NCBI RefSeq assembly: GCF_019977655.1
Contig: NZ_AP024849.1
Span: forward strand, 1,955,001 to 2,019,000
Direction of reading: 5' to 3'
Source: Clostridium gelidum
GTDB taxonomy: Bacteria; Bacillota; Clostridia; Clostridiales; Clostridiaceae
DNA length: 64,000 nucleotides
Positions 33,910-42,551 of the stretch are shown one piece after another (the stretch's first letter is position 1; every line of letters begins with the position of its first letter). The position numbers and the translations under genes were made by a program. The notes under the pieces were generated by a model. It had not been told where the DNA came from, searched no databases, and saw nothing but the letters and a program-made list of their open reading frames with translations.

Positions 33910-33947
33910 ATAGAGATTGTAAAGATATAGAAAGAGAGCTGTATATT

Positions 33948-34793
33948 ATGAATAATGAACTGCTGCTTTGCCCTGTTTGTAAAGGAAATTTGATTAAAGA
34001 TGTTTCGAATAAAATGTATAAATGTGAAAATAATCATACATATGACATTGCAAAAGAAGGGTATGTGAATTTATTAATTAGTAATCAAAAAAGAAGTAAA
34101 AATCCGGGCGATTCTAAGGAGATGGTATTGGCAAGAGTGGAGTTTCTGTCTAAAGGTTATTATGGGGTGCTGTCAGATAAAATTAACGAAATGATTGTTG
34201 AATCTTTAAGTAAAGATAATAATGATAAATTTAATATTATGGATTTAGGATGTGGAGAAGGTTATTATTTAACAAATTTAAAGAATTATATGGATGAAAG
34301 AAATATAAAGGCTAATTACTATGGTATGGATGTATCAAAAGAGGCTGTAAAACATGCAAGCAAAACCAATAAAGACTGTATTTGGGCAGTTGGAAATAAT
34401 TTTCATATTCCGGCGGAGTGTAAATCTATAGATTGTATACTTTCTGTATTTAGTCCTATAGATATTAATGAGTGCAATAGAGTTTTAAAAGATGATGGAG
34501 TTTTCGTTAGGGTGTTGCCTAGAACTAATCATTTGATTCAACTTAGAAATATTATTTATTCAGAGGTTCATTTAAATGAAAAAGTATATAAAGCTGATGA
34601 TGAGGAAAATGAATATGTTAAAGAATCTAATGTTACCTTTGACATTGAATTGAACAAGGAAGAAATTCTAAGTTTATTGAAAATGACACCTCATTATTGG
34701 AAATCTACTGCAGAAAATAAAGAAAAATTAGATTCATATGAATCACTTGTTATTACTATAGATATGCGTATAGGTGTATTTCAAAAGAAATAA
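33948..34793 (+). CDS. RlmA/TlrB-like 23S rRNA guanine-N1 methyltransferase
   Basis: 281 residues. The N-terminal zinc ribbon (CPVCKGNL, then KCENNHTYD with Cys and His) and the family linker AKEGYVNLLISNQKRSKNPGDS are characteristic, followed by a SAM methyltransferase domain with MDLGCGEGYYL and SVFSPID. Relatives methylate G745 or G748 of 23S rRNA, which affects macrolide or tylosin binding. AGAGAGCTG is only a weak ribosome site before the ATG. The gene stands alone between two Spo0A-box regions. Which guanine is modified cannot be told from sequence. Confidence 0.92.
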   Translation: MNNELLLCPVCKGNLIKDVSNKMYKCENNHTYDIAKEGYVNLLISNQKRSKNPGDSKEMVLARVEFLSKGYYGVLSDKINEMIVESLSKDNNDKFNIMDLGCGEGYYLTNLKNYMDERNIKANYYGMDVSKEAVKHASKTNKDCIWAVGNNFHIPAECKSIDCILSVFSPIDINECNRVLKDDGVFVRVLPRTNHLIQLRNIIYSEVHLNEKVYKADDEENEYVKESNVTFDIELNKEEILSLLKMTPHYWKSTAENKEKLDSYESLVITIDMRIGVFQKK

Positions 34794-34860
34794 AAATATT
34801 TGTATGAGTGTAGGCAAATTTTAAGTTATAAAAAAATGATTATCTTAATACTATTATAAC

Positions 34861-34875
34861 TTTGTCGAAAAATAA
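34861..34875 (+). promoter_or_regulatory. Spo0A box, second copy
   Basis: TTTGTCGAAAAATAA, identical to 33592-33606. About 40 bp downstream comes TTTTGTCGCAATATGTTATT, parallel to TTTTGTCACATTATGTTATA at 33637-33656, so the whole promoter block seems duplicated. Confidence 0.65.
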
Positions 34876-34934
34876 TTATTTAATATTCCTGAAGAATATG
34901 GATTATTTTGTCGCAATATGTTATTATATACACA

Positions 34935-35029
34935 TACAAAAGAAGTATAAATACTAAGGATATAAAAATAGATAAATACAAAAGAAGTATAAATACTAAG
35001 GATATAAAAATAGATAAATACAAAAGAAA
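34935..35029 (+). repeat. 42-bp tandem direct repeat
   Basis: The string TACAAAAGAAGTATAAATAC starts at 34935 and again at 34977; a partial third copy starts at 35019. The period is exactly 42 bp. The region has no plausible coding frame and ends at a terminator at 35060. Confidence 0.85.
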
Positions 35030-35059
35030 TAAATATACTAAAGACAGTCCTAAAGTTTA

Positions 35060-35095
35060 GAGATAGTTATAATAATAGCTATCTCTTATTTTTAG
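35060..35095 (+). terminator. Terminator of the second Spo0A-box transcript
   Basis: GAGATAG at 35060-35066 pairs with CTATCTC at 35079-35085, followed by TTATTTTT. It closes a probable non-coding transcript of about 160 nt starting near 34930. Confidence 0.7.
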
Positions 35096-35221
35096 TTATG
35101 AAAACTATATTTTATATGGATTTAAACTTTTAATTGTGTTAAATTTTAAATATCAGTTTTTTCAAGCTGATAGCTAAAATTATTAGATTTAGATTGATGA
35201 GAAATAGAATGGAGTTAAATT

Positions 35222-36415
35222 ATGAAGGTTAATACTTTTTTACCTAAATATATGGTGGAGTTTAAATGCGTAAGCTCAAGTTGTACTGATAGCTGTTGTG
35301 CTGGTTGGGATATAAATATAGATGAGGATACTTATAATAAATACGTGAATAGTACCGGAGAACTTAAAGGATTATTAGACGGGAAATTTATTAAAAGTGA
35401 AGATGAACATGATTCTTTCAATTATGGTTTTATGGTGCTTAAAGATGAAAATAGATGTCCCTTTCTAAATTCAAATATGCTTTGTGATATACATGGAGGG
35501 GATGGACAAGAGAATCTTTGTTTAACTTGCAAAGGCTATCCTAGAGTATTCAATATTGTAGATAATGTGTATGAAAAAAGCGGATTACCTTCTTGTATGG
35601 AAATATGTACGAGAGCATTTTTAAATAAAGACAAAATGGAATTTGTTGAAAGTAAAGAAGAAATTGAGGAAAAAAATATTGAGATAAGAAGAATTATTGA
35701 TAGTGAAGCCTTTGAAGGTACAGAAAGCCTTCTTCAATATTTTTGGGATATAAGGGTTATATCCATAAATATTATACAGGATAGAAGGTTTTCTATAGAA
35801 GAGAGGCTTAATATTCTTGAGAATTTTTATAAGCAAATTGACGGAATATACAATTCAGGTGAATTTGATGATATGGAAGAACTATTAGAAGATATGAATA
35901 ATGAAGATATAGATTATGCTGATCTAAAAGGAGTAACATTTAAGGAAAATAATGAATTTTATATAAGTCTTGCTGAAGATGAGCTTGTGAAAAAGATAAG
36001 AAGTGTAAGATTAAGAGCATGTGTAATGGAATATAAAGCTGGAATTTTAAATCAAAATAATATACTAGATAGAATTACATTAAACGGGAGTGATGAATTA
36101 AATCAAGGTGATATAGGTAAGTACCTAAAGGAAACCCAAAAGTATTTTAATGAATTAGAAGAATACGCTTATGTTTTTGAAAATTACTTAGTAAATCAGA
36201 TTTTTAAAGACTTGATTCCTTTTAATAAAGAAGAAAGTTTGATTCAAAGTGTTAAAGTATTAATTAATAGTTATAGAATAATAAAAGCATATGTTATAGG
36301 AATTGCCATGAATTCACAAGAAAAAATAGGTGGAGAACAAATTATAAGAGTCATTCAAGGATTAAGTAAGGATATAGAACATAACAGGGTGTTTAACGAA
36401 CTGTTAAAAAAATAG
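35222..36415 (+). CDS. FliB-like protein (flagellin lysine N-methylase family)
   Basis: 397 residues. The Cys-rich N-terminus is diagnostic: EFKCVSSSCTDSCCAGWDI, RCPFLNSNMLCDIHG, then NLCLTCKGYPR, a set of Cys that can hold a metal or iron-sulfur centre (YkgJ-type). A helical C-terminal region follows. FliB is required for methylating lysines of flagellin in Salmonella. No flagellin gene is adjacent here. A paralogue with the same Cys pattern lies at 49746-50966. AATGGAG precedes the ATG. The gene is monocistronic. Confidence 0.88.
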   Translation: MKVNTFLPKYMVEFKCVSSSCTDSCCAGWDINIDEDTYNKYVNSTGELKGLLDGKFIKSEDEHDSFNYGFMVLKDENRCPFLNSNMLCDIHGGDGQENLCLTCKGYPRVFNIVDNVYEKSGLPSCMEICTRAFLNKDKMEFVESKEEIEEKNIEIRRIIDSEAFEGTESLLQYFWDIRVISINIIQDRRFSIEERLNILENFYKQIDGIYNSGEFDDMEELLEDMNNEDIDYADLKGVTFKENNEFYISLAEDELVKKIRSVRLRACVMEYKAGILNQNNILDRITLNGSDELNQGDIGKYLKETQKYFNELEEYAYVFENYLVNQIFKDLIPFNKEESLIQSVKVLINSYRIIKAYVIGIAMNSQEKIGGEQIIRVIQGLSKDIEHNRVFNELLKK

Positions 36416-36942
36416 GAAAGAGTGTATGGAATTACATTTGATTGAAAAAGTATAATAAATTAAATGAAGTTCTTAATCATGTAAAGTAAGAATAATGTAT
36501 GCATTGTGAGTTGGATTTCATGTATATTTTATTGGATAAGATGAGTTTTGAAAATTGAATACTATTATATCTATTAAAACAATAAATAAGATAAGCAAAA
36601 GTCATAATTAATTTATGGCTTTTTCTTTTATCCAGAATACTATATAAATGTAGCAAAGTTAATTAAAATTTAAATATAATATAGCAGATTTATTTCATGA
36701 AGAATATTTAGTTAAATGTATATTAAGAGTTTTTCAATTAAGATTTATGTAGAAGAAACATAAAAAATGCAAGAAGTTATAGAAAATTTAGTGATAAAAT
36801 GTTGTATAATGTAATTATAGTAATATTAATGAACAGTAAATATGTTGTTCTATAATTATTTTTATGTAGGACAAGTTATAACAAAAAACATTTTAGGTAG
36901 AAAATATTAATGAATATTCCTTATATGTTTGGGGGGATGAAA
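36416..36942. other. 527-bp gap before the deacetylase gene
   Basis: AAAAGTCATAA and TTTATGGCTTTT (about 36597-36626) form a terminator hairpin with T-run. GTTGTATAATG near 36803 contains TATAAT and may be the deacetylase promoter. The rest is AT-rich with no frame or structure I can support. Confidence 0.5.
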
Positions 36943-37950
36943 TTGTTTAAAAGGAACTTAGCATTAAGCATAGTCTTAGCTTTACTGTTGTCAGGTTGTG
37001 GAGGAACAAATCAAAATGAGACAAAAAATCAAGAGAATATACAGGCAATTGATTCGGAAAATGAAAATATAGACAATGGCCACAATAATAAAAAGCTTGC
37101 AGAAAAAGCAAAGCCTGATTTTAAATCGGAATCTGAACTTACACCAGATGAAGCACAAAAAAAAGAGTCTGTTATAAAAAAAGAGTCTGATTCTATACTG
37201 AAATCTACTACTAAACCAGACGCTTTTACGCCTGTAGTGTCATCTGACACTTCATCACTTAGCACTAAAGCTATAGAATGGTCATGGTTATATTCATCAA
37301 GAGATAATGCTGACCTTTTATCCAAATATAAAGGTTATGGCTTTGGAGATAAATCTCAAAAAATTATTTATCTTACTTTTGATGAAGGCTATGAAAATGG
37401 ATATACTGTAAGTATTCTAGATACGCTAAAGGAAAATAATGTACCTGCAACATTTTTTGTAACCAAGCCTTTTGTAACTGGTAGCTTTAATGGGGTTCCA
37501 GATTCAGAATTATTAAAGAGGATGAGTAAGGAAGGACATATAATAGGAAACCATTCAGTATCACATAAATCAATGCCTACATTGAAGGATGAAACTGCTT
37601 TTAATGCTGAAATTTCTGGTGTAGAGGATGCAGTGAATAGTATTTCTGGTTGTAAAATGTCAAAATATTTCAGACCACCAGAAGGTACTTTTAGTGAATT
37701 ATCACTTTATTATACTCAAAAATTTGGTTATAAATCCGTATTTTTTAGCCTTGCCTATCAAGATTATAATGTAGATAATCAGCCTGATCCTGAATCTTCT
37801 AAAGCAAAGCTTTTAAAAAACACTCATAATGGTACGATTTGCTTACTTCATGCTGTATCTAAAACTAATGCTACTATTTTGAATAGCTTAATTAAAGAAT
37901 GGAAGAACCAAGGTTATAAATTTAAAACTTTAGATGAGCTTCCTAATTAA
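36943..37950 (+). CDS. PdaA-like polysaccharide (peptidoglycan) deacetylase lipoprotein
   Basis: 335 residues from TTG 36943, chosen because GGGGGG at 36931-36936 is 6 nt upstream; ATG 36937 abuts that site and ATG 36910 lacks one. A lipoprotein signal (LALLLSGCGG) is followed by a low-complexity acidic linker to about residue 110. The NodB domain has YLTFDEGYENGYT (the PdaA form, with Glu for the usual second Asp), GNHSVSHKSM, YFRPPEGTFS and LLHAVSK. PdaA makes muramic-delta-lactam in spore cortex. The gene is followed by the glycoside hydrolase-like gene 30 nt on. Confidence 0.9.
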   Translation: MFKRNLALSIVLALLLSGCGGTNQNETKNQENIQAIDSENENIDNGHNNKKLAEKAKPDFKSESELTPDEAQKKESVIKKESDSILKSTTKPDAFTPVVSSDTSSLSTKAIEWSWLYSSRDNADLLSKYKGYGFGDKSQKIIYLTFDEGYENGYTVSILDTLKENNVPATFFVTKPFVTGSFNGVPDSELLKRMSKEGHIIGNHSVSHKSMPTLKDETAFNAEISGVEDAVNSISGCKMSKYFRPPEGTFSELSLYYTQKFGYKSVFFSLAYQDYNVDNQPDPESSKAKLLKNTHNGTICLLHAVSKTNATILNSLIKEWKNQGYKFKTLDELPN

Positions 37951-37980
37951 TACAGTATGATAACTTGCAAGGGGGTAAAA

Positions 37981-39096
37981 ATGACTAAGAAAAGGAAAAT
38001 AATAATATTTATCATCATAATTATATTTTCAATTGCTTTTTATAGTTATAAAATTAATGTTACGTCTAGAGGTGTCATTAATAAAATGATAAATAAAATA
38101 GAAGGTAAGACACTAAATGATAAATTTCAAACTAAGATTAAATCAGGGAATTTATCCACTGATTATAATATTGAACAAGCTCTTGAGGATGTAGAAAAAT
38201 TGGGATTAAACACTTTAAATGTACCAATAGTAGTAAATATTGATTATTCAACATCAAGCAATATGACAGTAGATAATGGAAGCAAAAAACGAGCAATAGA
38301 TCTAATTAATAAATTAGAAGGTAAAAAGATAAATATAATATTGGAGCCTTATCCATGGATAGAAAATGGAAGCATCCCAGAAACAAAATGGAAGCCTGAT
38401 AATATAAATGACTTTTTTTATAATTGGACACATAATGTTTTGGATGTTTTGATTAAAGATGTTGCAGTACCTTATCATATAGATGCATTAAATATAGGTA
38501 CAAGTTTTGTAAATATGGAGTCTAGTGAAGGATATATGTGTGATATGGTAGACTATGTTAGGAAACAGTATAAAGGTCTAGTGACATATAGGACAAACTT
38601 CTGGGTTACAGCTACAGAATGGGAACCAAAAGTAACTGCACAGTACGAGGCGAAATTAAATAATAAAGTGTTTTCAAAAGTAGACTTTATTTCAATAGCA
38701 TCATATTTTGAACTTACAAATAATGATATTAATACTGTAGATAATTTAAAAGATGCCCTACAAAGTACAACAATATATAATAGAAAACAAAATGTAAAAC
38801 AAGAAATAAAGAATTTTTATGATAAATATAAGAAACCAATTTTTTTTGGAGAACTAGGATTTCCAAGAACAAACAAAGCATCAGTCGCGCCATATGATCC
38901 CCAAATTTCTGACATTGTTAATAATCAGGAACAGGCAAATTGCTTTGATGCGTATAGAGTAGTATTTGAAAATGAGACTTGGCATCTTGGATTCTCAATA
39001 TTCGCTATAGGTGAAACAAGCGCTGATAAAATGTACTATCCAAGCAATGAAAGTACTGAGATTATAAAAAAGTGGTATACAGAAGAACGTAATTAG
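37981..39096 (+). CDS. Membrane-anchored glycoside hydrolase-like TIM-barrel protein
   Basis: 372 residues from ATG 37981 with AAGGGGGTA upstream. An N-terminal anchor (IIIFIIIIIFSIAFYSY) is followed by an extracellular barrel: LGLNTLNVPIVVNIDY, NIILEPYPWIENG, DALNIGTSFVNME and FFGELGFPRTN, where the Glu residues are candidate acid/base and nucleophile as in GH113-type enzymes. It is 30 nt after the PdaA-like deacetylase gene, so both probably act together on cell-wall or surface polysaccharide. The exact family is tentative. Confidence 0.78.
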   Translation: MTKKRKIIIFIIIIIFSIAFYSYKINVTSRGVINKMINKIEGKTLNDKFQTKIKSGNLSTDYNIEQALEDVEKLGLNTLNVPIVVNIDYSTSSNMTVDNGSKKRAIDLINKLEGKKINIILEPYPWIENGSIPETKWKPDNINDFFYNWTHNVLDVLIKDVAVPYHIDALNIGTSFVNMESSEGYMCDMVDYVRKQYKGLVTYRTNFWVTATEWEPKVTAQYEAKLNNKVFSKVDFISIASYFELTNNDINTVDNLKDALQSTTIYNRKQNVKQEIKNFYDKYKKPIFFGELGFPRTNKASVAPYDPQISDIVNNQEQANCFDAYRVVFENETWHLGFSIFAIGETSADKMYYPSNESTEIIKKWYTEERN

Positions 39097-39588
39097 AATA
39101 GTTTTGGTAAAACCGGTGCACAGTTAAGCTGTATGTTATAATAAATTTGGCTAAATTGCACATTAGTTAAAAAAATAGAGGTTATGGGAATTTTAATTCC
39201 AAACCTTTATTTTTTTGCTGTAAAAAAGCTATTTTGGAATATAACAGTTAAGTATTTAATTCGATTGACTCTTAATTTTATAGAAAGCTTGGGCAGAATG
39301 TAGTATTATGTAAGTAATATAAAATAAAAGAATTAACATATGAGAGTATAATCTTGTGAGTTTTGATTTGATATAGATATATTAAATAACTTTGTTATAG
39401 CAACTAAGTTAGGAGAAAAATAGGTTTTATGAGAATAAGAAAATGATAAATATTGTGCGAAAAATAAAAAAATATAAAGGTGAAAATATATTTATATAGA
39501 ATTATTTAAATATATTGATATAACATTAAGAATTATTAAACATAATATAATGTATGAATAAAAATAATATAGCATAGGAGAAAAATGT
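39097..39588. other. 492-bp gap before the sugar-binding lipoprotein gene
   Basis: An imperfect hairpin at about 39176-39218 (GAGGTTATGGGAATT with AATTCCAAACCTTT and a T-run) is a likely terminator for the hydrolase gene. The rest is AT-rich leader with no supported feature. Confidence 0.5.
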
Positions 39589-40590
39589 ATGAACAATAAA
39601 AAAAGTTTTTGTAGTATTTGTTGTCAAATATTTTTTGCATTATTTTTATGCAGTTGTGGAAATTCACTGGACAACAAAATGGATAATGTGTCTTCGAAAA
39701 ATGATGACAAAAAACAAATATATATTCCAATTATAGCAAAGGGGTTGCAACAACAGTATTGGCAATCAGTTAAGATGGGAGCAGAAAAAGCAGCGAAGGA
39801 CTATAATGTTAGAATAACATTCGAAGCTCCGGAAGGTGATGCTTCTATCAATAAGCAAATTGAAATAATTGATTCAGCTTTAGGCAAGAAACCAGCTGCT
39901 ATTATTTTGGCAGCTGGTGATAGAAAATCAGTTATTCCTCAACTTGAGAAGGCTAAAGCTGCTAATATTGCTGTTATCATATTTGACGCCGATGTAGATA
40001 GTAATATTCCGATTACTACTGTAGCTACGGGCAATGCGGCGGCTTCAAGTGCAGCAGCAGATAAATTGGCTACAGCTATAGGTCAAGAAGGGGAAGTTGC
40101 AGTTATATGTCATGATCCAGATTCGGTAAGTAGTACAGGCACGGAACGTTGTGATGGTTTTGTGAATAGAATAAAAGATGAATATCCAAAAATAAAAATT
40201 ATAGATGTTGAGTATGGCGCAAGTGAACATGAGATTTCTCAAAAGTTTACTGAGAAAATTATTGAGAAATATCCAGATATAAAGGGGATATTTGCAACAA
40301 ATGAAGGAGCAACATATGGCCTGATTAATGGTGTAATTGAAAAAAATAAAGTAGGAAAGATTACAATTGTTGGTTTTGATGCTGGAAAGATGCAAAAAGA
40401 TGCTGTAAGAAGTGGAATAATGCTTGGTGCAATTAGTCAGAATCCTGTACAAATGGGGTACAAAGCGGTTGAAGCAGCATATGAGGTTTCAAATGGAGAA
40501 AAGATACAAAGTATCATAGACACAGGATATATATGGTATGACAAAACTAATATTGATAATGAAGATATGAAACCTTTATTATATGATTAA
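39589..40590 (+). CDS. Sugar-binding lipoprotein, RbsB-type periplasmic-binding fold
   Basis: 333 residues. The signal peptide ends in a lipobox (LFLCSCGN). The mature part is a Peripla_BP_4 domain: IPIIAKGLQQQYWQSVKMGA, DAVDSNIPITT-like hinge segments, GTERCDGFVNRI, GIFATNEGATYGLINGV and IVGFDAGKMQKDAV. Such proteins bind sugars or autoinducer-2 for ABC importers or chemoreceptors. No ABC transporter gene follows. Instead a Cache-HAMP-HD-GYP gene starts 36 nt downstream, so it may deliver a ligand signal to that protein. GGAGAAAAATGT precedes the ATG. Confidence 0.9.
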   Translation: MNNKKSFCSICCQIFFALFLCSCGNSLDNKMDNVSSKNDDKKQIYIPIIAKGLQQQYWQSVKMGAEKAAKDYNVRITFEAPEGDASINKQIEIIDSALGKKPAAIILAAGDRKSVIPQLEKAKAANIAVIIFDADVDSNIPITTVATGNAAASSAAADKLATAIGQEGEVAVICHDPDSVSSTGTERCDGFVNRIKDEYPKIKIIDVEYGASEHEISQKFTEKIIEKYPDIKGIFATNEGATYGLINGVIEKNKVGKITIVGFDAGKMQKDAVRSGIMLGAISQNPVQMGYKAVEAAYEVSNGEKIQSIIDTGYIWYDKTNIDNEDMKPLLYD

Positions 40591-40626
40591 TAAAAATAAA
40601 TTTGTAAAAGAAAGAGAGGGATAGGG

Positions 40627-42345
40627 ATGCATATAAAAATAAGAAGCATTAAAATTCAGACAAGACTTATAGTCTCATTTTTATTGCTATCATTTATCCC
40701 ATTAGCTATTACAAGCTTAATAAGTTATAGGAAATCAAGTGATGCTATAGAGAGCAAGATTAACACCTATTCAGTTCAATTAATGGCTGATGTTGGGAGA
40801 AACTTACAAACTGAATTGACGTTTAAAGAAAGTTTATGTGAAGAACTTGGGATGAGTGAAGAAATACAAAAGGATTTAATTGGTTATGATAAACAAAATA
40901 GTGTTGAAAAGTATAAAATTGAAGATCAAATTAAGTCCGGATTTATAAAAAAAATGAGGCTTTCAGCATTTAATGCTTCTTCGAATATAACTAGTATAAA
41001 TATTATTACTGGTAATAATTCAATAATGGGAGTCGGTCAAAATAACTATAACTCAAATCAACTTATGGATATTTACAATGAATCTAAAGATAAAGGATAC
41101 AATTATAGAATTCTTAAGGATTTAAATGGAAATTTTGAAGTTTCAATTGATAGTATTGTAAAAAATCATGTTAATGGTGAAAGAATTGGAACATTAATAT
41201 TAACATTAAAAAGTTCATATATTTCAAATGTTTGTAATGAATTGCAAATTGGAGATAATGGAGAAATTTTAATTATGGATTCAAAAGGTACAATAGTATC
41301 CAGTAGTAATGAATCAAAAATACCAATAAATGAAGTCTATTTAGAGAAAAAGCTAATAGAAAATATTATACACAATAATGAAGTGAAAAACTATAGCTTT
41401 TCAATGGATATATTGGGTGAAAAAAAATTGGTAGCTTATAACAAAATAGAAAACTGCGATTGGTTTATTATAAGTACTATTCCATATACATATCTTCAAG
41501 CAGACTCTAAGACTCTTATGTGGAATATAGTGATTATTGGAGTATTATGTTCGGTATTTGCAGTACCTATTTCTATTGTAATTTCATTTAGTATATCAAA
41601 GCCATTAAATAAACTAGAGAATCTTATGAACAAAGTTAAAATGGGAAATCTTGATATTGAACTTGTAGATAACAATAGCGACGAGATTGCTAAAATTTCT
41701 AAAGGCTTTAATGATATGATTTCAAGTATAAGGGATCTTATTAAAGATAACTTTGAGACTCAAAAAGAAATAATATATAAGCTTGGAGCACTTACAGAAG
41801 CCCGTTCGCAAGAAACTGGTAATCATATTAGAAGAGTTGCTCATTACTCTAGACTTATTGCACTGAAATATGGTACTACTGAAGAGGAGGCTGATATTTT
41901 AAAAATCGCTTCTACTTTGCATGATGTTGGTAAAGTATCAATTCCAGACAATATATTGTTAAAGCCAGGTAAGCTAACTCCAGAAGAATTTGAAATCATG
42001 AAAACCCATACTGTTGTAGGACATGAGATACTATGCAATTCCAATAAGCCGATTTTGGAAATTGCCTCAAACATTGCTTTAGAACATCATGAAAGATATG
42101 ATGGTACAGGTTATCCAAAGGGAATAAGTGGGGATAATATTGGGCTTTATAGTAGAATTGTTTCTTTAACTGATGTATTTGATGCATTAGCAACAGAGCG
42201 TGTTTATAAGAAGAAATGGGAATTATCTCAAATAGTAGAGTATATTAAGGAGCAGAGAGGAAAGCAATTTGATCCTAAAATAGTGGATATATTTTTAGAT
42301 AATATTAATGAAATTAAAAGAATACAAGCTGAATTAGAGGATTAA
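40627..42345 (+). CDS. Cache-HAMP-HD-GYP transmembrane cyclic-di-GMP phosphodiesterase
   Basis: 572 residues. TM1 (about 14-34), an extracellular Cache sensor (about 38-290), TM2 (about 298-320), HAMP (about 321-373) and a C-terminal HD-GYP domain (about 385-560). Catalytic residues are visible: HIRRVAHYS, the HD pair in LHDVGKV, HTVVGHE, and HHERYDGTGYP. HD-GYP enzymes hydrolyse c-di-GMP. AGAGAGGGA precedes the ATG. With the sugar-binding lipoprotein gene 36 nt upstream, this looks like a two-gene sensor that lowers c-di-GMP in response to an outside ligand. Confidence 0.93.
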   Translation: MHIKIRSIKIQTRLIVSFLLLSFIPLAITSLISYRKSSDAIESKINTYSVQLMADVGRNLQTELTFKESLCEELGMSEEIQKDLIGYDKQNSVEKYKIEDQIKSGFIKKMRLSAFNASSNITSINIITGNNSIMGVGQNNYNSNQLMDIYNESKDKGYNYRILKDLNGNFEVSIDSIVKNHVNGERIGTLILTLKSSYISNVCNELQIGDNGEILIMDSKGTIVSSSNESKIPINEVYLEKKLIENIIHNNEVKNYSFSMDILGEKKLVAYNKIENCDWFIISTIPYTYLQADSKTLMWNIVIIGVLCSVFAVPISIVISFSISKPLNKLENLMNKVKMGNLDIELVDNNSDEIAKISKGFNDMISSIRDLIKDNFETQKEIIYKLGALTEARSQETGNHIRRVAHYSRLIALKYGTTEEEADILKIASTLHDVGKVSIPDNILLKPGKLTPEEFEIMKTHTVVGHEILCNSNKPILEIASNIALEHHERYDGTGYPKGISGDNIGLYSRIVSLTDVFDALATERVYKKKWELSQIVEYIKEQRGKQFDPKIVDIFLDNINEIKRIQAELED

Positions 42346-42551
42346 TGGATAATCTAAGTGATTAAAAATACACTTATTTTGTCCAAGTAATGATATTGTA
42401 ACTGGTAATCCCAAAAGAACAAAGTTGCTGCGTAAAAGCGTAAATAAAATTCTTATATTTGTTACTTTGTGTAACACACTTAAGTTCTAATCATAAAATG
42501 AAATTAGTTGGGTTTATATCCATAGCAAGTAAAAATATAAGGAGATTTTTA

